Positions 35,200-46,453 of a DNA stretch of 64,000 nucleotides are shown here, in pieces. The notes below the pieces were generated by a model. It saw only the letters and a list, made by a program, of their open reading frames with translations, did not search any database and was not told the origin of the DNA. The DNA comes from Puccinellia tenuiflora (Eukaryota; Streptophyta; Magnoliopsida; Poales; Poaceae): positions 107,883 through 171,882 of the forward strand of contig QRDG01002521.1 of NCBI GenBank assembly GCA_012064385.1, in the 5' to 3' direction. The position numbers and the translations under genes were made by a program. Each line of letters starts with the position of its first letter. The first letter of the stretch is position 1.

Positions 35200-36290
35200 A
35201 TTTCTGACCACCCTAGCCTCCTCGAAAATTCACCGTCCTTCGCAACCACTCCGACCACCCTAGCCTCCTCATTTTCTCACAATCTACGAAGTACCTTTGG
35301 CTATTGAATGGCATTTTATGCATGAACTGGATGCCTTTCTCGGCGTCCACCCCAAGAATCACATATATGTCATTGGCCACATCCACCAACCTCCTCTCCT
35401 TCACTGTAGCGATGTTATACACACGCCCAACCTCTCCTTTATGAAGACCAACATCGAAGGCCTTTCAGACATTATCGCAATAGAGGTATCTCCTGGAGTT
35501 CGAGTCGTCACCAAGGACCGAGAGGGAAAGGCCTCTCATTTCCATGAGAATGAATTTTTGGACAAGCTTAGGGGAACTAGTTTGGCCCATATACGTTGTT
35601 GCCTCGTGTGGTGATCACATGGAGATCGTAGGACCTCGCGTAGGCCATCACAAGCACCTTGACGCTGGCCTTTGTGATTGAATACACTTTCGTGGGAAGC
35701 AGACATTGTTCTTCATGGTTAATGGTGACATCATTCTCTTGAATTTCTCGGTTGACTTCATCGGTGCTCACATGGACGAACCTTCTGATGTTAACTTGGT
35801 GCACTCGACTGGATCACGGAAGGAGGTGGTGATCAGGGACGAAACCAGGGGCGCCCTAGGGCCATGGCTCCCCCCATGGTAAATTTTTTTGTTAAATACC
35901 CCTTATTAATCTATGGATTTCAGCCCCAAATTAACCTACAATTACCTATATGCCCCCTCCAACTTGGTTAACATGCAATTAGCCCCGCTTGTATTCTTTT
36001 CCTGGTTCCATCCCTGGTGGTGATGTGAGTCTAGTCAATGAAGCGCATGACAATATTGATGGATACGGTGACAGGAGGGGGTTCACGAGGTTGGCGCAGG
36101 CGATGTCGCCCCTGACAGACTTCAAGTTCAGGGATCCATGAGAAGGGTTGAGATTCCTAACTAGACGGTCCACCAAATGGGACGCTATGAAACCCTTGGC
36201 GAGGTAGTTCCCCAGGTGGGACGTGATGGAACCTGTGGCACCGATTCAATCCTGAGGATGATCTTGGCTTCGTAGTCTGCCATCTGGAGA
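35200..36290 (-). pseudogene. RHM-type UDP-glucose 4,6-dehydratase pseudogene
   Basis: Minus-strand remnants match the N-terminal dehydratase domain of UDP-rhamnose synthase (RHM): MADYEAK near 36283, GFIASHLVDRLVRNLNPSHG near 36180, VRGDIACANLVN near 36120, RRFVHVSTDEV near 35785 (STDEV from the active-site region, normally followed by YG), VMAYARSYDLHVITTRGNNVYGPN ending near 35577, VYNIATVKERRLVDVANDI near 35420, and QRYFVDCEKMRRLGW near 35285. Frameshifts and stops separate them, a segment between the N-terminal part and STDEV is missing, and a hAT MITE is inserted at 35834-36016. No introns are evident, but with this decay a processed origin is only a possibility. Confidence 0.85.
35834..36016. 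mobile_element. hAT-type MITE in the RHM pseudogene
   Basis: 183 bp with ends CAGGGACGAAACCAGG and, inverted, CAGGGATGGAACCAGG, flanked by the 8-bp duplication GTGGTGAT (35826-35833 and 36017-36024). Confidence 0.9.
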
Positions 36291-36302
36291 TCCAGCTACT
36301 AA

Positions 36303-37120
36303 AAGCATCTCTAGCAGTGACCGTAAAAGAGCCCAAACCGTAAAATAACTGCCGCCTACGGTTTTTTACCCGAAAAAAGTGCCCGAATAGAAACCGTAAA
36401 CCACCCCGATCTGAAAAACTTTTTACGGGCGCCCGAGAATTTTTCTCTTGAAACTAAGAATACCCAGTTTTCGCGGCCGAACCGAGGCTGACCTGAAAAC
36501 CGAGCGAGGCTTTGGCGGGCTGAACATTCAGCACCTGTCGGTGACCTTCCGTCGTGGAACTCGCCGGAATCACCACCAAACTTGTCGAAATCACCGGCTG
36601 GATTGACACGGAAGCGAGCCGGGCCGGGGGACTCCATCTGCCGACGGCGGAACTGCCCGTGCCGCCCGCCAGAACGAGTGCGCCGGCGACGCCCCGGGGG
36701 GCTTCGGATGGGGCAGAGACGGGGGCCAACCGCGGTCTGCTGCCTCCCTGCGTGCCTGCTGTCGGAGGCTTCGTCCATCGGTGCCGTAGGGGGGCTTTGT
36801 GGGCCGCTGCCGACGTGGGGGGCTTCGTGCCAGCTGCCCTTGCCTGGCTGCCGGGCCAGCTGCTGCTGGTAGCTGCGCACGAGCTACCTAGTGCATCGAT
36901 CGATTGATCGATGGATCATGGATGGCACGAGCTAGCTAGTACGAGCGGCGGCGGTTGTTGATGGAAAAGATGAAGGAATATTCTACAGCATATTCCGTTT
37001 GACAGTTCGGTTTTGAGTTTCTGTTCTGCGCGGCAACTTTTGGGCCTATAAACCAACCAAAACGCGAAACGTAAACCACGTTCTCAATTCCGTGGTTTAC
37101 AGTCACTGCTAGAGATGTTC
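36303..37120. mobile_element. PIF/Harbinger (Tourist-like) non-autonomous element
   Basis: 818 bp with inverted ends AAGCATCTCTAGCAGTGACCG and GAACATCTCTAGCAGTGACTG, read in parts. TAA flanks it on both sides (36300-36302 and 37121-37123), as in Harbinger insertions. The middle (36540-36900) is GC-rich and gives open frames on both strands that resemble nothing I know; it may be captured host DNA. Confidence 0.85.
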
Positions 37121-37463
37121 TAACCATTAGTTCTTGTCACACCGTGTGATTTGTGGCTGACACAGAAATGAACAAGGGAGGGGCCTCACTTATGACATGT
37201 TCAAAGAATTTCTAGATAACAGTAAACCGCACGATAGAAATAGTGTGTCGTAATTATTGGTACAAAACTTAGTAGTGCGAAATTGAAAAACACATGAGAC
37301 GTCACAGCCGGTGGCCGCTGGCTCTAGTTGTTCTCGTTATAGCCAGCCAGGTGAGTGCGTTTGCCTCGACCGGAATGTTTAAATGGACTCATATGTCCGG
37401 TTTCATTACAAACTTTTGATTTGGTTCACACAATACGAGTCTACGAGTATGGAGTATGTAGTA

Positions 37464-37548
37464 CTCCCTCTGTTTCAAAATATAAGATGTTTTAACATTT
37501 GGCTTTCTATCCGTATCTAGAACATCTTATATTTTGATACGGATGGAG
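37464..37548. mobile_element. Stowaway MITE
   Basis: 85-bp element with ends CTCCCTCTGTTTCAAAATA and (inverted) CTCCATCCGTATCAAAATA, and TA on each side (37462-37463 and 37549-37550). It lies about 1 kb upstream of the globulin start. Confidence 0.92.
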
Positions 37549-38045
37549 TATATGACATTATGACCTCCGTCATAACTAACTGGGCTTCGTTGGTGTCCGC
37601 ACACAATAGTGTAGAATTTTTCCCTGCTTTACAACGGCTCAACAGTGTTTTGTTACGTGTGTGCACTCGTTTTCCATTTACCTTTTTAGTTGATTCATTC
37701 GTCTATTTTTTTCTTCTCTTTTTCGGTCCGCCCTGCGTTTCTGGTTCTTTTGAACCCTATTTATAATTTTTGTAAATATTTATAGACATGAAATTAGTAC
37801 AAATCAGGTGAGGATGCTAACTCAGGTGGATATTTAAAGAAAGGACCCTGTCAAATAGCAATATCGGATTGGGCCGAGAGCCCATCAACTCTGCAACTCG
37901 TTTGCATGTGTCATATCTTTGTCGATCTCTCGCTTCAACTGAAGTAACATATTCTGTTTGTAGAATATCTTTCTATCTACCAACGTCGATTATACTTTAT
38001 CACAGGTTTCTTATCCACATGTGTAATCTTGTGTCGACATGGACG

Positions 38046-38063
38046 TGACTCATCCACTTTACA
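38046..38063 (+). promoter_or_regulatory. Bifactorial endosperm box (GCN4 motif plus prolamin box)
   Basis: TGACTCA (38046-38052, a GCN4-like bZIP site) is followed four bases later by CTTTACA (38057-38063, the complement of the TGTAAAG prolamin box bound by DOF factors). This pairing is the classic endosperm switch of cereal storage-protein genes. It lies about 450 bp upstream of the globulin start codon. Confidence 0.75.
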
Positions 38064-38281
38064 CTTTGTGCAGATAGATAAAAACCGAGTCATGGATTTT
38101 TTGGCCACACAACCAAACTTAACCACATATGTTGTTTTGCATAGAACAAAATGTAAATAAACCATGAAATAGAATCACAAGTGACAAAAAAGAAGTTGTA
38201 GAAAATACAAGTAATATGACGTTTTTGGTTAGAAGTCACGCAATGGCCAAAAGCTATATACAAACAATGGTGCTCGCTTTC

Positions 38282-38288
38282 TGAGTCA
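38282..38288 (+). promoter_or_regulatory. GCN4-like motif TGAGTCA
   Basis: TGAGTCA about 220 bp upstream of the globulin start; a likely site for Opaque2-type bZIP factors. Confidence 0.6.
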
Positions 38289-38362
38289 GCACTAGTTGCA
38301 GGCGGAAAACAATGCATATCTTCTAAGGAAAATTTTAATCTATTCACATTTGAGATGACGTC

Positions 38363-38369
38363 TGAGTCA
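38363..38369 (+). promoter_or_regulatory. GCN4-like motif TGAGTCA next to a TGACGTC core
   Basis: GATGACGTCTGAGTCAC combines an ACGT-core bZIP site and TGAGTCA, about 140 bp upstream of the start codon. Confidence 0.6.
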
Positions 38370-38438
38370 CCTTGAATATCTTCTTTTTCTATGTTAACAA
38401 ATTTTGTCACCATGTGCATCAAAACTGCTTTTTATGGC

Positions 38439-38445
38439 TATAAAA
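38439..38445 (+). promoter_or_regulatory. TATA box of the 12S globulin gene
   Basis: TATAAAA 60 bp upstream of the start codon at 38505, leaving room for a short 5' leader. Confidence 0.8.
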
Positions 38446-38504
38446 ACCATCTTACATTCCAGAAAATAGCATCAATCAATCTTCTGTAATCTGATCAAAC
38501 ACTC

Positions 38505-40418
38505 ATGGCAACTACTAGTTTTCCATCGGTTTTGTTTTGCATGTTTCTTTTGTGCCATGGATCTATGGCTCAGCTGTTCGGACAGAGCTTTACTCCATGG
38601 CAAAGCTCTCGGCAAGGAGGTTTAAGGGGTTGCAGATTCGATAGGCTACAAGCATTTGAACCACTTCGACAAGTGAGGTCACAAGCAGGCGTCACTGAGT
38701 ACTTTGATGAGCAAAATGAGCAACTTCGTTGTACCGGTGTATCTGTTATCCGTCGGGTTATTGAGCCTCAAGGCCTCCTGTTACCTCAATACCACAATGC
38801 TCCTGGCTTAGTGTACATTCTTCAAGGTGGGTCTTTGATTTGATGTGCAATTGCACTGTTATACTACACATAGGAGTTTATATGTTTCAAATATTACATG
38901 ATCATATGTAAGTTTTTAATGTTGAAACAAACATGTTTTCTTGTAGGTAGGGGTTCCACAGGGTTGACTTTCCCTGGATGTCCTGCGACCTTCCAACAAC
39001 AGTTCCAACCATTTGATCAAGCGCGGTTTACCCAAGGTCAAAGCCAAAGCCAACAATTTAAGGATGAGCACCAGAGAGTTCACCGCATCAAACAAGGGGA
39101 TGTTGTTGCACTGCCAGCTGGTATTGTACACTGGCGCTACAATGATGGCGATGCACCGATTGTAGCCGTCTATGTCTTCGACGTGAACAACAACGCTAAT
39201 CAGCTTGAACCTAGACAAAAGGTAACTATACATGTGTCATGAACTAATCCACATAAAAGATATATATTTATTTACAAGTAATCTAATTACCATTCTCGAA
39301 GTTTATATTAGTGGAGTATAACTAAACTTTGTTTTGCCTTCATCAATATGAAATTTCAGGATTTCTTGTTAGCCGGTAACAACAAGAGAGGGCAACAGTT
39401 TGGACAAAACGTATTCAGTGGATTCAGTGTCCAACTTATTAGTGAGGCCTTTGGTATCAGTCTACAAGCAGCACGAAGAATCCAGAGTCAAAATGACCAA
39501 AGAGGTGAGATAATTCGTGTGAGTCAAGGTCTTCAGTTCTTGAAGCCCATTGTGTCCCAACAAGGACCAGTAGAGCAGCAAGCCTACCAACCAATTCAAC
39601 GTCAAGAAGGACAATCAACCCAATACCAGGTGGGGCAATCAACTCAGTATGTAGAAGGACAATCAACTCAATACCAACAAGAACCGTCAAGGGATGAAAG
39701 TTGCAATGGTTTGGAGGAGAACTTCTGTTCATTGGAGGCAAGGAAAAACATCGAAAACCCTAACCGTGCTGACACGTACAACCCACGTGCTGGCAGGATA
39801 AAACAACTCAACGCCGAGAACTTCCCAATCCTTAACCTCGTGCAACTGAGTGCTACGAGAGTAAATCTATACCAGGTATATATGATGCTACATTTGGATG
39901 CACATTCCTATCGTTAGATATTATAAGCTTTGTAACATAAGTGTAATAATATGCAAACCAATTCATTGTTCTTGCAGAATGCCGTCCTTTCACCATTCTG
40001 GAACATCAATGCACACAGTGTTGTGTACATGATCCAAGGACGTGCTCAAGTTCAAGTTGTCAACAACCATGGTCAGACAGTATTCAATGACATACTTCGC
40101 CAAGGACAACTGTTAATCATACCACAACACTACGTTGTCCTCAAGAAGGCAGCGCGTGAAGGATGCCAATACATTTCATTCAAGACCAACCCAAACTCCA
40201 TGGTTAGTCACATTGCAGGAAAGAACTCCATCCTAAGTGCACTGCCCGTTGATGTCATCACCAATGCGTACCGCATTTCCAGACAGGAAGCCCTCAACCT
40301 CAAAAACAACCGGGGAGAAGAGTTCGGTGTATTCACTCCTAAATTTACTCAAACGAGCTTTCAGAGATACTCAGACAATAATGAGGAGTCATCCTCGATT
40401 GACAAGGCATCCGAGTGA
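38505..40418 (+). CDS. 12S (11S-type) seed storage globulin, oat-like
   Basis: Seed storage protein of the legumin/cupin family, made in endosperm, secreted into the ER and stored in vacuolar protein bodies as a hexamer. Exons are 38505-38826, 38947-39221, 39360-39875 and 39978-40418, with GT/AG borders, giving 517 residues. A signal peptide of about 24 residues ends MAQ before LFGQSF. Two cupin barrels follow. The acidic-basic chain cleavage site N315|G316 lies in CNGLEENFCSLEA. The Cys in EQLRC and in ENFC are the usual chain and linker cysteines. Three octapeptides GQSTQYQV, GQSTQYVE and GQSTQYQQ (residues 283-306) sit in the variable end of the acidic chain, as in oat 12S globulins. Every splice junction keeps the frame and no lesion is seen, so the gene looks functional. 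Confidence 0.95.
39609..39680 (+). repeat. 24-bp tandem repeat encoding GQSTQYxx
   Basis: Three in-frame 24-bp copies in exon 3 of the globulin gene. Repeat number in this region is expected to vary between paralogues. Confidence 0.85.
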
Positions 40419-40500
40419 ATAAATGAATGTTGTGAGAACTAGTCTAGTGAAATAATGGCATCACAAGTGTGTAACTTTGTGGCCTACAAATGTTTGTTCC

Positions 40501-40506
40501 AATAAA
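40501..40506 (+). terminator. Polyadenylation signal of the globulin gene
   Basis: AATAAA 83 bp after the stop codon; an earlier GAATAAATG overlaps the region just after the stop. Confidence 0.6.
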
Positions 40507-41260
40507 AGAAGTCCATTATGCTATATCATTTGTGTCTTGTACTATTGTCAATTTTAATGTTTTTTTGACAAATGCCCTTCTTTTTCTCCATTGATTTGGA
40601 GGCATATTTTACCTCGTGAACTTGATGGGCCACTTCCAGTTACCCTAGACAAAAAATAGCTATTTTTCCGTGGTTCTAGTTATTTTTCTGATCCAACCAA
40701 TAACTTTAATTGTGCTAATTCTAGTTGCTAGAAAATTTTGGAAATCTAGCCACCTAGAATTATTAATTACATAAATTTAAAAAATTATGTCAAAGTAGTA
40801 CAACTTTCATAGACGATACTATAATAGTTGTATACTGATAATATCTTTAGCCGTTGTTGTCCGTCGACCTGTCACCCGACGACCTAAGTTTCTAACATGT
40901 CCAAAGAGCAGGTAATTATCATGGATGTGACCCACAACACAGTACGTGGTCGGCATCCCGGTACATGCGATGAAACTGTAGTGGTTCAACATGAGCTTCA
41001 ACATGATGTATCTCCACAACAAGTGCCCTTTGCAACCTGCCACTCACCGCGTGTGTTGTACAACTTATTAATCTGAACTGATTAATTGCCGACAATTAAT
41101 GAATCAATGATTGGTTCTTCTGATTAGTAACAACGAGTACAATTTGGATCATTCAAAATGAATGATATGATACGAGAACATATAAAGTTGAAATAATATG
41201 TGATAGGTTCTTCTAGTTCATTAACAATTATAAGTGTGTTATAGTTTTGTTTTAAAATTT
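40507..41260. other. Globulin 3' flank, no gene seen
   Basis: AT-rich intergenic sequence. A 74-codon minus-strand frame at 40819-41043 has no recognisable features. Confidence 0.5.
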
Positions 41261-41307
41261 TCTATAATCATATTAAGCTAACCAAGTAGGATTATATGCA
41301 ATAGACA
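41261..41307 (+). repeat. 47-bp direct repeat, left copy
   Basis: TCTATAATCATATTAAGCTA... ending AATAGACA matches 42118-42164 with two mismatches. The two copies flank the CACTA fragment; the fragment's first two bases overlap this copy. Confidence 0.9.
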
Positions 41308-42117
41308 CTACTAGGAAACTAGCTATAGGTGGAAGGTCTTTTTGTGGCGCACCAAAGCTGCCGTGCGCCACTACTAATATTCTGTGGCGCACCATTTGGG
41401 ATGCGCCACAGAAAGATGAGGTTTTCTGTGGCGCATTCCTGTCCAGTGCGCCACTAAATTGGCACTTTCTGTGGCGCACTTGTTCCCATGCGCCACAGAA
41501 AACATGTGGGCCCCACCACCAACGGCTGGATGGCATCCTACCACACCATTTCTGTGGCGCATGAAGTTTGATGCGCCACAAAAAGTTCCATTTCAGTGGC
41601 GCATCTGGAAGTATGCGCCACAGAATATTGTGTGGGCCCGGCACCAATGATTGGGGGGAGGTGTTTCTGTGGCGCATGGGGAAGGATGCGCCACAGAAAT
41701 ATGCATTTCTGTGGCGCATGTGGTTCCATGCGCCACAAAATGTCTTTCCAGAATTACAAAAAGGGCAGCCCCCCACTCACCACCCCCATTGTCTTCTTCT
41801 TCCCCCTCTCCTCCCACCTAGAGCAGATCGTGTTCCTCCTCCCTCCCACCCCATTTTGCTCATACTTTTCTCCATTCTTTGTAGTTAAACCTACTTTATT
41901 TGATAGGTAATTGGTGAGGGGGCCGGGGGAGGCTCCATATATACTCTACTCCTCTCCCAAATACATCTCTTTTTCTCTCCAACACCGCACACTCTCTCTC
42001 ATCGATCGCGGTCACGTCTCGGTGACAAATCTACTAGGTGAGTATAGTTGGATGGACATACATATGCATGTTTTGTGTGGCCGGCACAAAACATGCATAT
42101 GAAGGGGCGGTTTAATT
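41306..42117 (+). mobile_element. CACTA terminal fragment
   Basis: Starts CACTACTAGGAAA and carries seven or more TTCTGTGGCGCA / TGCGCCACAGAAA repeats in both orientations (41338-41745), a typical CACTA subterminal region. A leader-like T/C-rich section follows. The other terminus and all coding sequence are absent. It is flanked by 47-bp direct repeats instead of a 3-bp duplication. Confidence 0.8.
42061..42101 (+). repeat. Perfect 17-bp inverted repeat
   Basis: CATATGCATGTTTTGTG (42061-42077) and CACAAAACATGCATATG (42085-42101) form a perfect stem with a 7-base spacer TGGCCGG. The arms contain RY-type ATGCAT cores. Confidence 0.9.
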
Positions 42118-42164
42118 TCTATAATTGTATTAAGCTAACCAAGTAGGATTATATGCAATAGACA
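42118..42164 (+). repeat. 47-bp direct repeat, right copy
   Basis: Second copy of the sequence at 41261-41307, differing only in ATTG for ATCA near its start. Confidence 0.9.
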
Positions 42165-45100
42165 TTAAGGGTGTCGAATGTGTTATAGTTTTGGATCAAT
42201 CACTATTGTTGCTGCAAGTGGTCCAATCATGTTTAGCACAAAGGACAAGCCGGTGGTGTTACTTATGATGACTGAAACGTTTCTGAGGACACATGGAAAT
42301 TTTGCCAAGCTATTTTCATCATACGCCGCTGATTAATCTTCATTGTTTTGGTAAGTGTTGTGTGGTTGAACCTACTCTAAAGCACCGCCCTTACTTGGAC
42401 AAATGTATACTTGTGATTAAACCTTTTGCAAGCATCCGCAACTACAAGATAGTAATTAAGATAGCAATCTAACCACAGCCTTACACTTCGAGATCCTACA
42501 CTCCCTAATGCACTAACTTGCAAATTGGGGTTCAGGTATCTGTCACTCCGGCAACCCTATCATAAGCAAACTAATTATACCATGCATTCCCCTAGACCCT
42601 TAAAGGTGAAGTATCATGTAGTCAACGTTCACACAATACCACTAGAAGAATGACTCCGCAACATAAATTATCAAACCATTAAACATTACTCAACATAATG
42701 CAATTACTATCAACTCGGCTTTCCTCATGTCCTCAAGAATTAAACGAACTACTCAAAAGACATCATATGGATCATGATCAGAGGTGATATAAATATGGGT
42801 AACAATCTGATCATAACAAAAACTCACAAACATCAACTACAAACAGTAATCAACACCCGAAAAGCAATCCCAATGAACTAAACAAGCTACAATGTCGAAT
42901 GCTACAATGAGATGAGATGGGGTGATGATGGTGGTGACGGTGCTGGTGGTGGAGATGATGTTGATGACGATCCCGATGATGCCCGGCACGATGGCGATGA
43001 CTATGGTGACGACTGATATCCCACAGGTATAGGGGATCGCAGTAGTCTTCGCGGGTAGTGTAACCCAATTTATTGATTCGACACAAGGGGAGCCAAAGAA
43101 TTCTTAGAGGTCTTCGCAGCTGAGTTGTCAATTCAGCCACACTTGGAGAAGCACAAGTAACACAAGAGGGGTGATAGTAGGAGTGATTTGAGAACAGTAG
43201 TAACAGTAACACGAAAGAAATGATGGTGGAATATGGACCGGGGTTCATAGTTTCACTAGAGGTAACTCTCTTAAGCAAGTAATCATGCATTGGGTGAACA
43301 AATTACAGTTGGGCAATTGACAGAATTGCACTAATTAGTTATGACAAACAAACCAAGTTAATGAATCATATGTAGGCATGTGTTCCGTATATAGTTTATG
43401 TACTCGCAATGAGAATTCATACAACATCTTTTGTCCTACCATCCGGTTTCAGCGGGGCCAATTAAGGAACTTATGGTAATTAAGGTGTTCCTTTTAATAG
43501 AGCACCGGAGCAAAGCATTAACATTCAGTGAACACATGTAATCCTCAAGTTACTAACCATCCCCATTGATACCCCGACCTGTCACCTCGAGGTCGCCGGT
43601 TCCGGTTTAGTAACAGGTGCATACAACTTGTAGATACGATCTAAGCAACAATTATATTCATGCAAACATAATGAGCCCAAATCTAAGATCATGCCACTCG
43701 TGCACTAGTGACAAGCATTAAGCATAACAAGGGTGCAACAACAACAATTCATAAACATAAGTGACTCATCATAATGTAACAATCCATCGGATCCCAACAA
43801 ACACAACACCGATTACATAATAGTGATCTTGATCATGTAGGGCAGCTCACAAGATCTAAACATGGTAGCACAAGAGGTAGAGAGTACCAACTAGCTACTG
43901 CTACAAACCCGTAGTCCATGGGGGGAATACTGAAGAACCATCCCGGAGGCAGTGGTGGCGATGAAGGTGGCTCCAGGGGCCACTCCTCGTCCTGACAGGG
44001 TGCCGGAACAGGAACAATCTGGCCCCTGAAACTTGTCGGCGATGGCGGCGGAGCTCTGTATCGTTTTTTGGGAAAATCCTTCGGGGGCCAGGGTGCTAGC
44101 GTGTTGAATGATGCGTTGGGTGGTGCCCCAAGCGAAGGCGTGGATGTAGCAAGTAGCAGTTTTCCCTCGTTAACGAACCGAGGTTTATCGAACCAGTAGG
44201 ACTTTGAAATCAACAACAAAGTGAATGTTGAAGATCTCTGGTGCTTAACCTTCAACAGACGTGGACCTGCACACACTCAACCAAAATACTTTGCCCCCAA
44301 CGGCGGAAAGGTTGTCAATCTTTCCGGTCTCGCAGAAAACAAAGCGGTTAATTGTATAGTGAAATAGATGAAAATATGAAAATGGACCAGTGGAGTAATG
44401 ATGATGAAAAGTGATTAATAAAGATTGCAATCAATGTAAAAAGATGGACCGGGGGCCATGGGTTCACTAGTGGAGTCTCTCAAGTAAATAAAACACTCAT
44501 ATGATGGGTAAACAAATTACAGCCGGGCAATTGACAGGATTATAACACAAACTTAATCTTGCTATGACAAAGAGAACATGATAATATTTATGTAGGCATC
44601 ACGACAATGAACAAAGACCGTTGAGTCCAACTGCATCTTTGTCTAAAAAGTCCACCGTGGGATCACTATCCAGCCTGTCACCCAACGGTATTAAGTTGCA
44701 AGCAACAGACAATTGCATTAAGTAAAACGCATGAAGTAAGCAATACTAATATCAAAAGAGACATTAACACCGCTGTTTTACCCTTAGTAGCAACAGCACA
44801 CCCTCGCCCTTAGACGTTTCTGTTTCTGTCACTCGTGCCCAGGAACAAAAGGGGGCATGAACCCACTATCTAGCATAAATACTCCCTCTTGGAGAAACAC
44901 ACAATCACTTGGCCAAAGTAACTACGCACATCGGAGAGCATGCAAGAACATAAATCAACATATAAGAATAATGCACAATCTGATCATAACTTCATAATCC
45001 ATCGGAACCAAGCAAACACATCACATAGCATTACAATAGTCGATCTTGATCATGTTAGGCAGCTCACAAGATCATAAGACATGAAGCACAAGAGAGAGAG

Positions 45101-45968
45101 ACTACCATCTAGCTACTGCCATGGACCCATGGTCCAAGGTGGGACTATTCACAAATCATCCCGGAGGAAGTCATGGCGATGAAGAGCCCTCCGGGATCGA
45201 TCTCCCCTCCGGCAGGGTGCCAGGATCAGCTTCAGAATCACCCCCAAACTAGGGTTTACGGTGACGGCGCGTCGGGGTGACTTCTCTGGAAAATAATGGC
45301 CGCCTCGACGTTTTTAGGTTTAATGGGATTTTATAGGCGTCGGAGGGGGCCGAGGGGGTGCCCCACGGGAAGGGGCGGGTCCCACCCGCGGGTGGCCCTG
45401 GGGCCGCGGCAGGGGGCCGCCCCTGGCCTGTGGGTGGCCCCCTAGGCTCCCCTTTGGTGTCCTGGTGCCTTCCGTCGAGTAAAAATTTCCCGTAAATTTT
45501 CGTCCAATTCCGAGAATATTTCCAGAAGTAAATTTTCTGAAATACAAAAACAGCAAAAACAGAAAACTGGCACTAGGCATCTTGTCAATAGGTTAGTCCG
45601 ACAAAATGCATAAAAATGATGTAATATGATAATAGAAACATGTGACAATATCACAAAACTAGCATGGATCAATCAAAAATTATAGATACGTTTGACACGT
45701 ATCACATGGTTTTTTTCGTCGGGGAGGATTTTATAAGCATCGGAGGCGGCCGAGGGGGTGCTCCAGAGCCAGGGGCGGGCTGTGGCCACGGCCCACCTCC
45801 AGCCGGTGCTATTTCTAGCTGAATCCCGACTCCGGCAGATAAATCCCCAAAGTTGCAAAACATGCAAAAACAAGGTAAAATAGAATAAGTAAAGTATTCT
45901 AATACAAAATATATCAATGAATAAGAACAATTTATGATGTAAAATAGTGATGCAAAATTGACGTATCA
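42165..45968 (-). mobile_element. Nested minus-strand LTR fragments (Gypsy-like)
   Basis: Two diverged copies of the same kind of LTR sequence lie in a row: 43240-44050 resembles 44450-45290 (GGGTTCACTAGTGGAGTCTC, CAAATTACAG, GGGCAATTGACAG, GATCATGT.AGGCAGCTCACA, CATCCCGGAGG). On the minus strand LTR starts appear as TGATACGTGTCAAACG at 45704 and TGATACGTCAATTTTGC at 45968. The stretch 45705-45968 is the start of a second LTR, cut by the first. No pol reading frame is present. The wording resembles common wheat-group Gypsy LTRs; the family is not assigned. Confidence 0.65.
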
Positions 45969-46453
45969 GCCCCATCGACCCAGCCATGTCCAGATCCCAT
46001 GTGTGAGCCTATCAGGAAGATTCCTCTCCTCACCGCCAAAAGACGTGTGCAACACCATACCACCATCCCCATCGTCGGAAACCACATGTCGCCGCACGAG
46101 AGAAAAGGGAAAGAGTTGCCACACGAGAGTAGCCCCGACGACACTGCCCTGGCTTCACCCAGCAACGGCCTCCGACAACATCGTGGGGAGGTGAGAGTAG
46201 GAAGGGGTGGCGGCGGGGACGGGAGCTAGGGTTCCCGGCGTCGGCGAAAACTGCTTTCAACAACCGCGTTGAAGTACATTAAATTATATACTACCTAGAG
46301 AAAATTCATCTTGGTGGGCTAAAAAGAAAGAAGACAAACTGTGGGCTTCGATGGCCTCATGGTCTCTGGCAGCATTACTTCCCCGTCTCTTCACCATCGT
46401 CACTTCGGACCTGGGCTTGACTTCACACACCCCGCACGAGCAGTGAGGACCAG
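45969..46453. other. Upstream region of F-box gene 2
   Basis: GC-rich sequence up to about 46250 of transposon-like character, then the probable promoter and leader of F-box gene 2. No clear TATA box is seen. Confidence 0.4.

Noticed and set aside
36356..36880. 174-codon minus-strand frame in a Tourist-like element
   Set aside because: Opposed by open frames on the plus strand in the same GC-rich DNA; no motif recognised.
40819..41043. 74-codon minus-strand frame near the globulin gene
   Set aside because: Short, AT-rich context, no domain or splice partner that I can support.
42850..43290. Minus-strand frame with a His-rich stretch
   Set aside because: Arises from ATGGTG/GATGAT repeats in a retrotransposon LTR; no other gene evidence.
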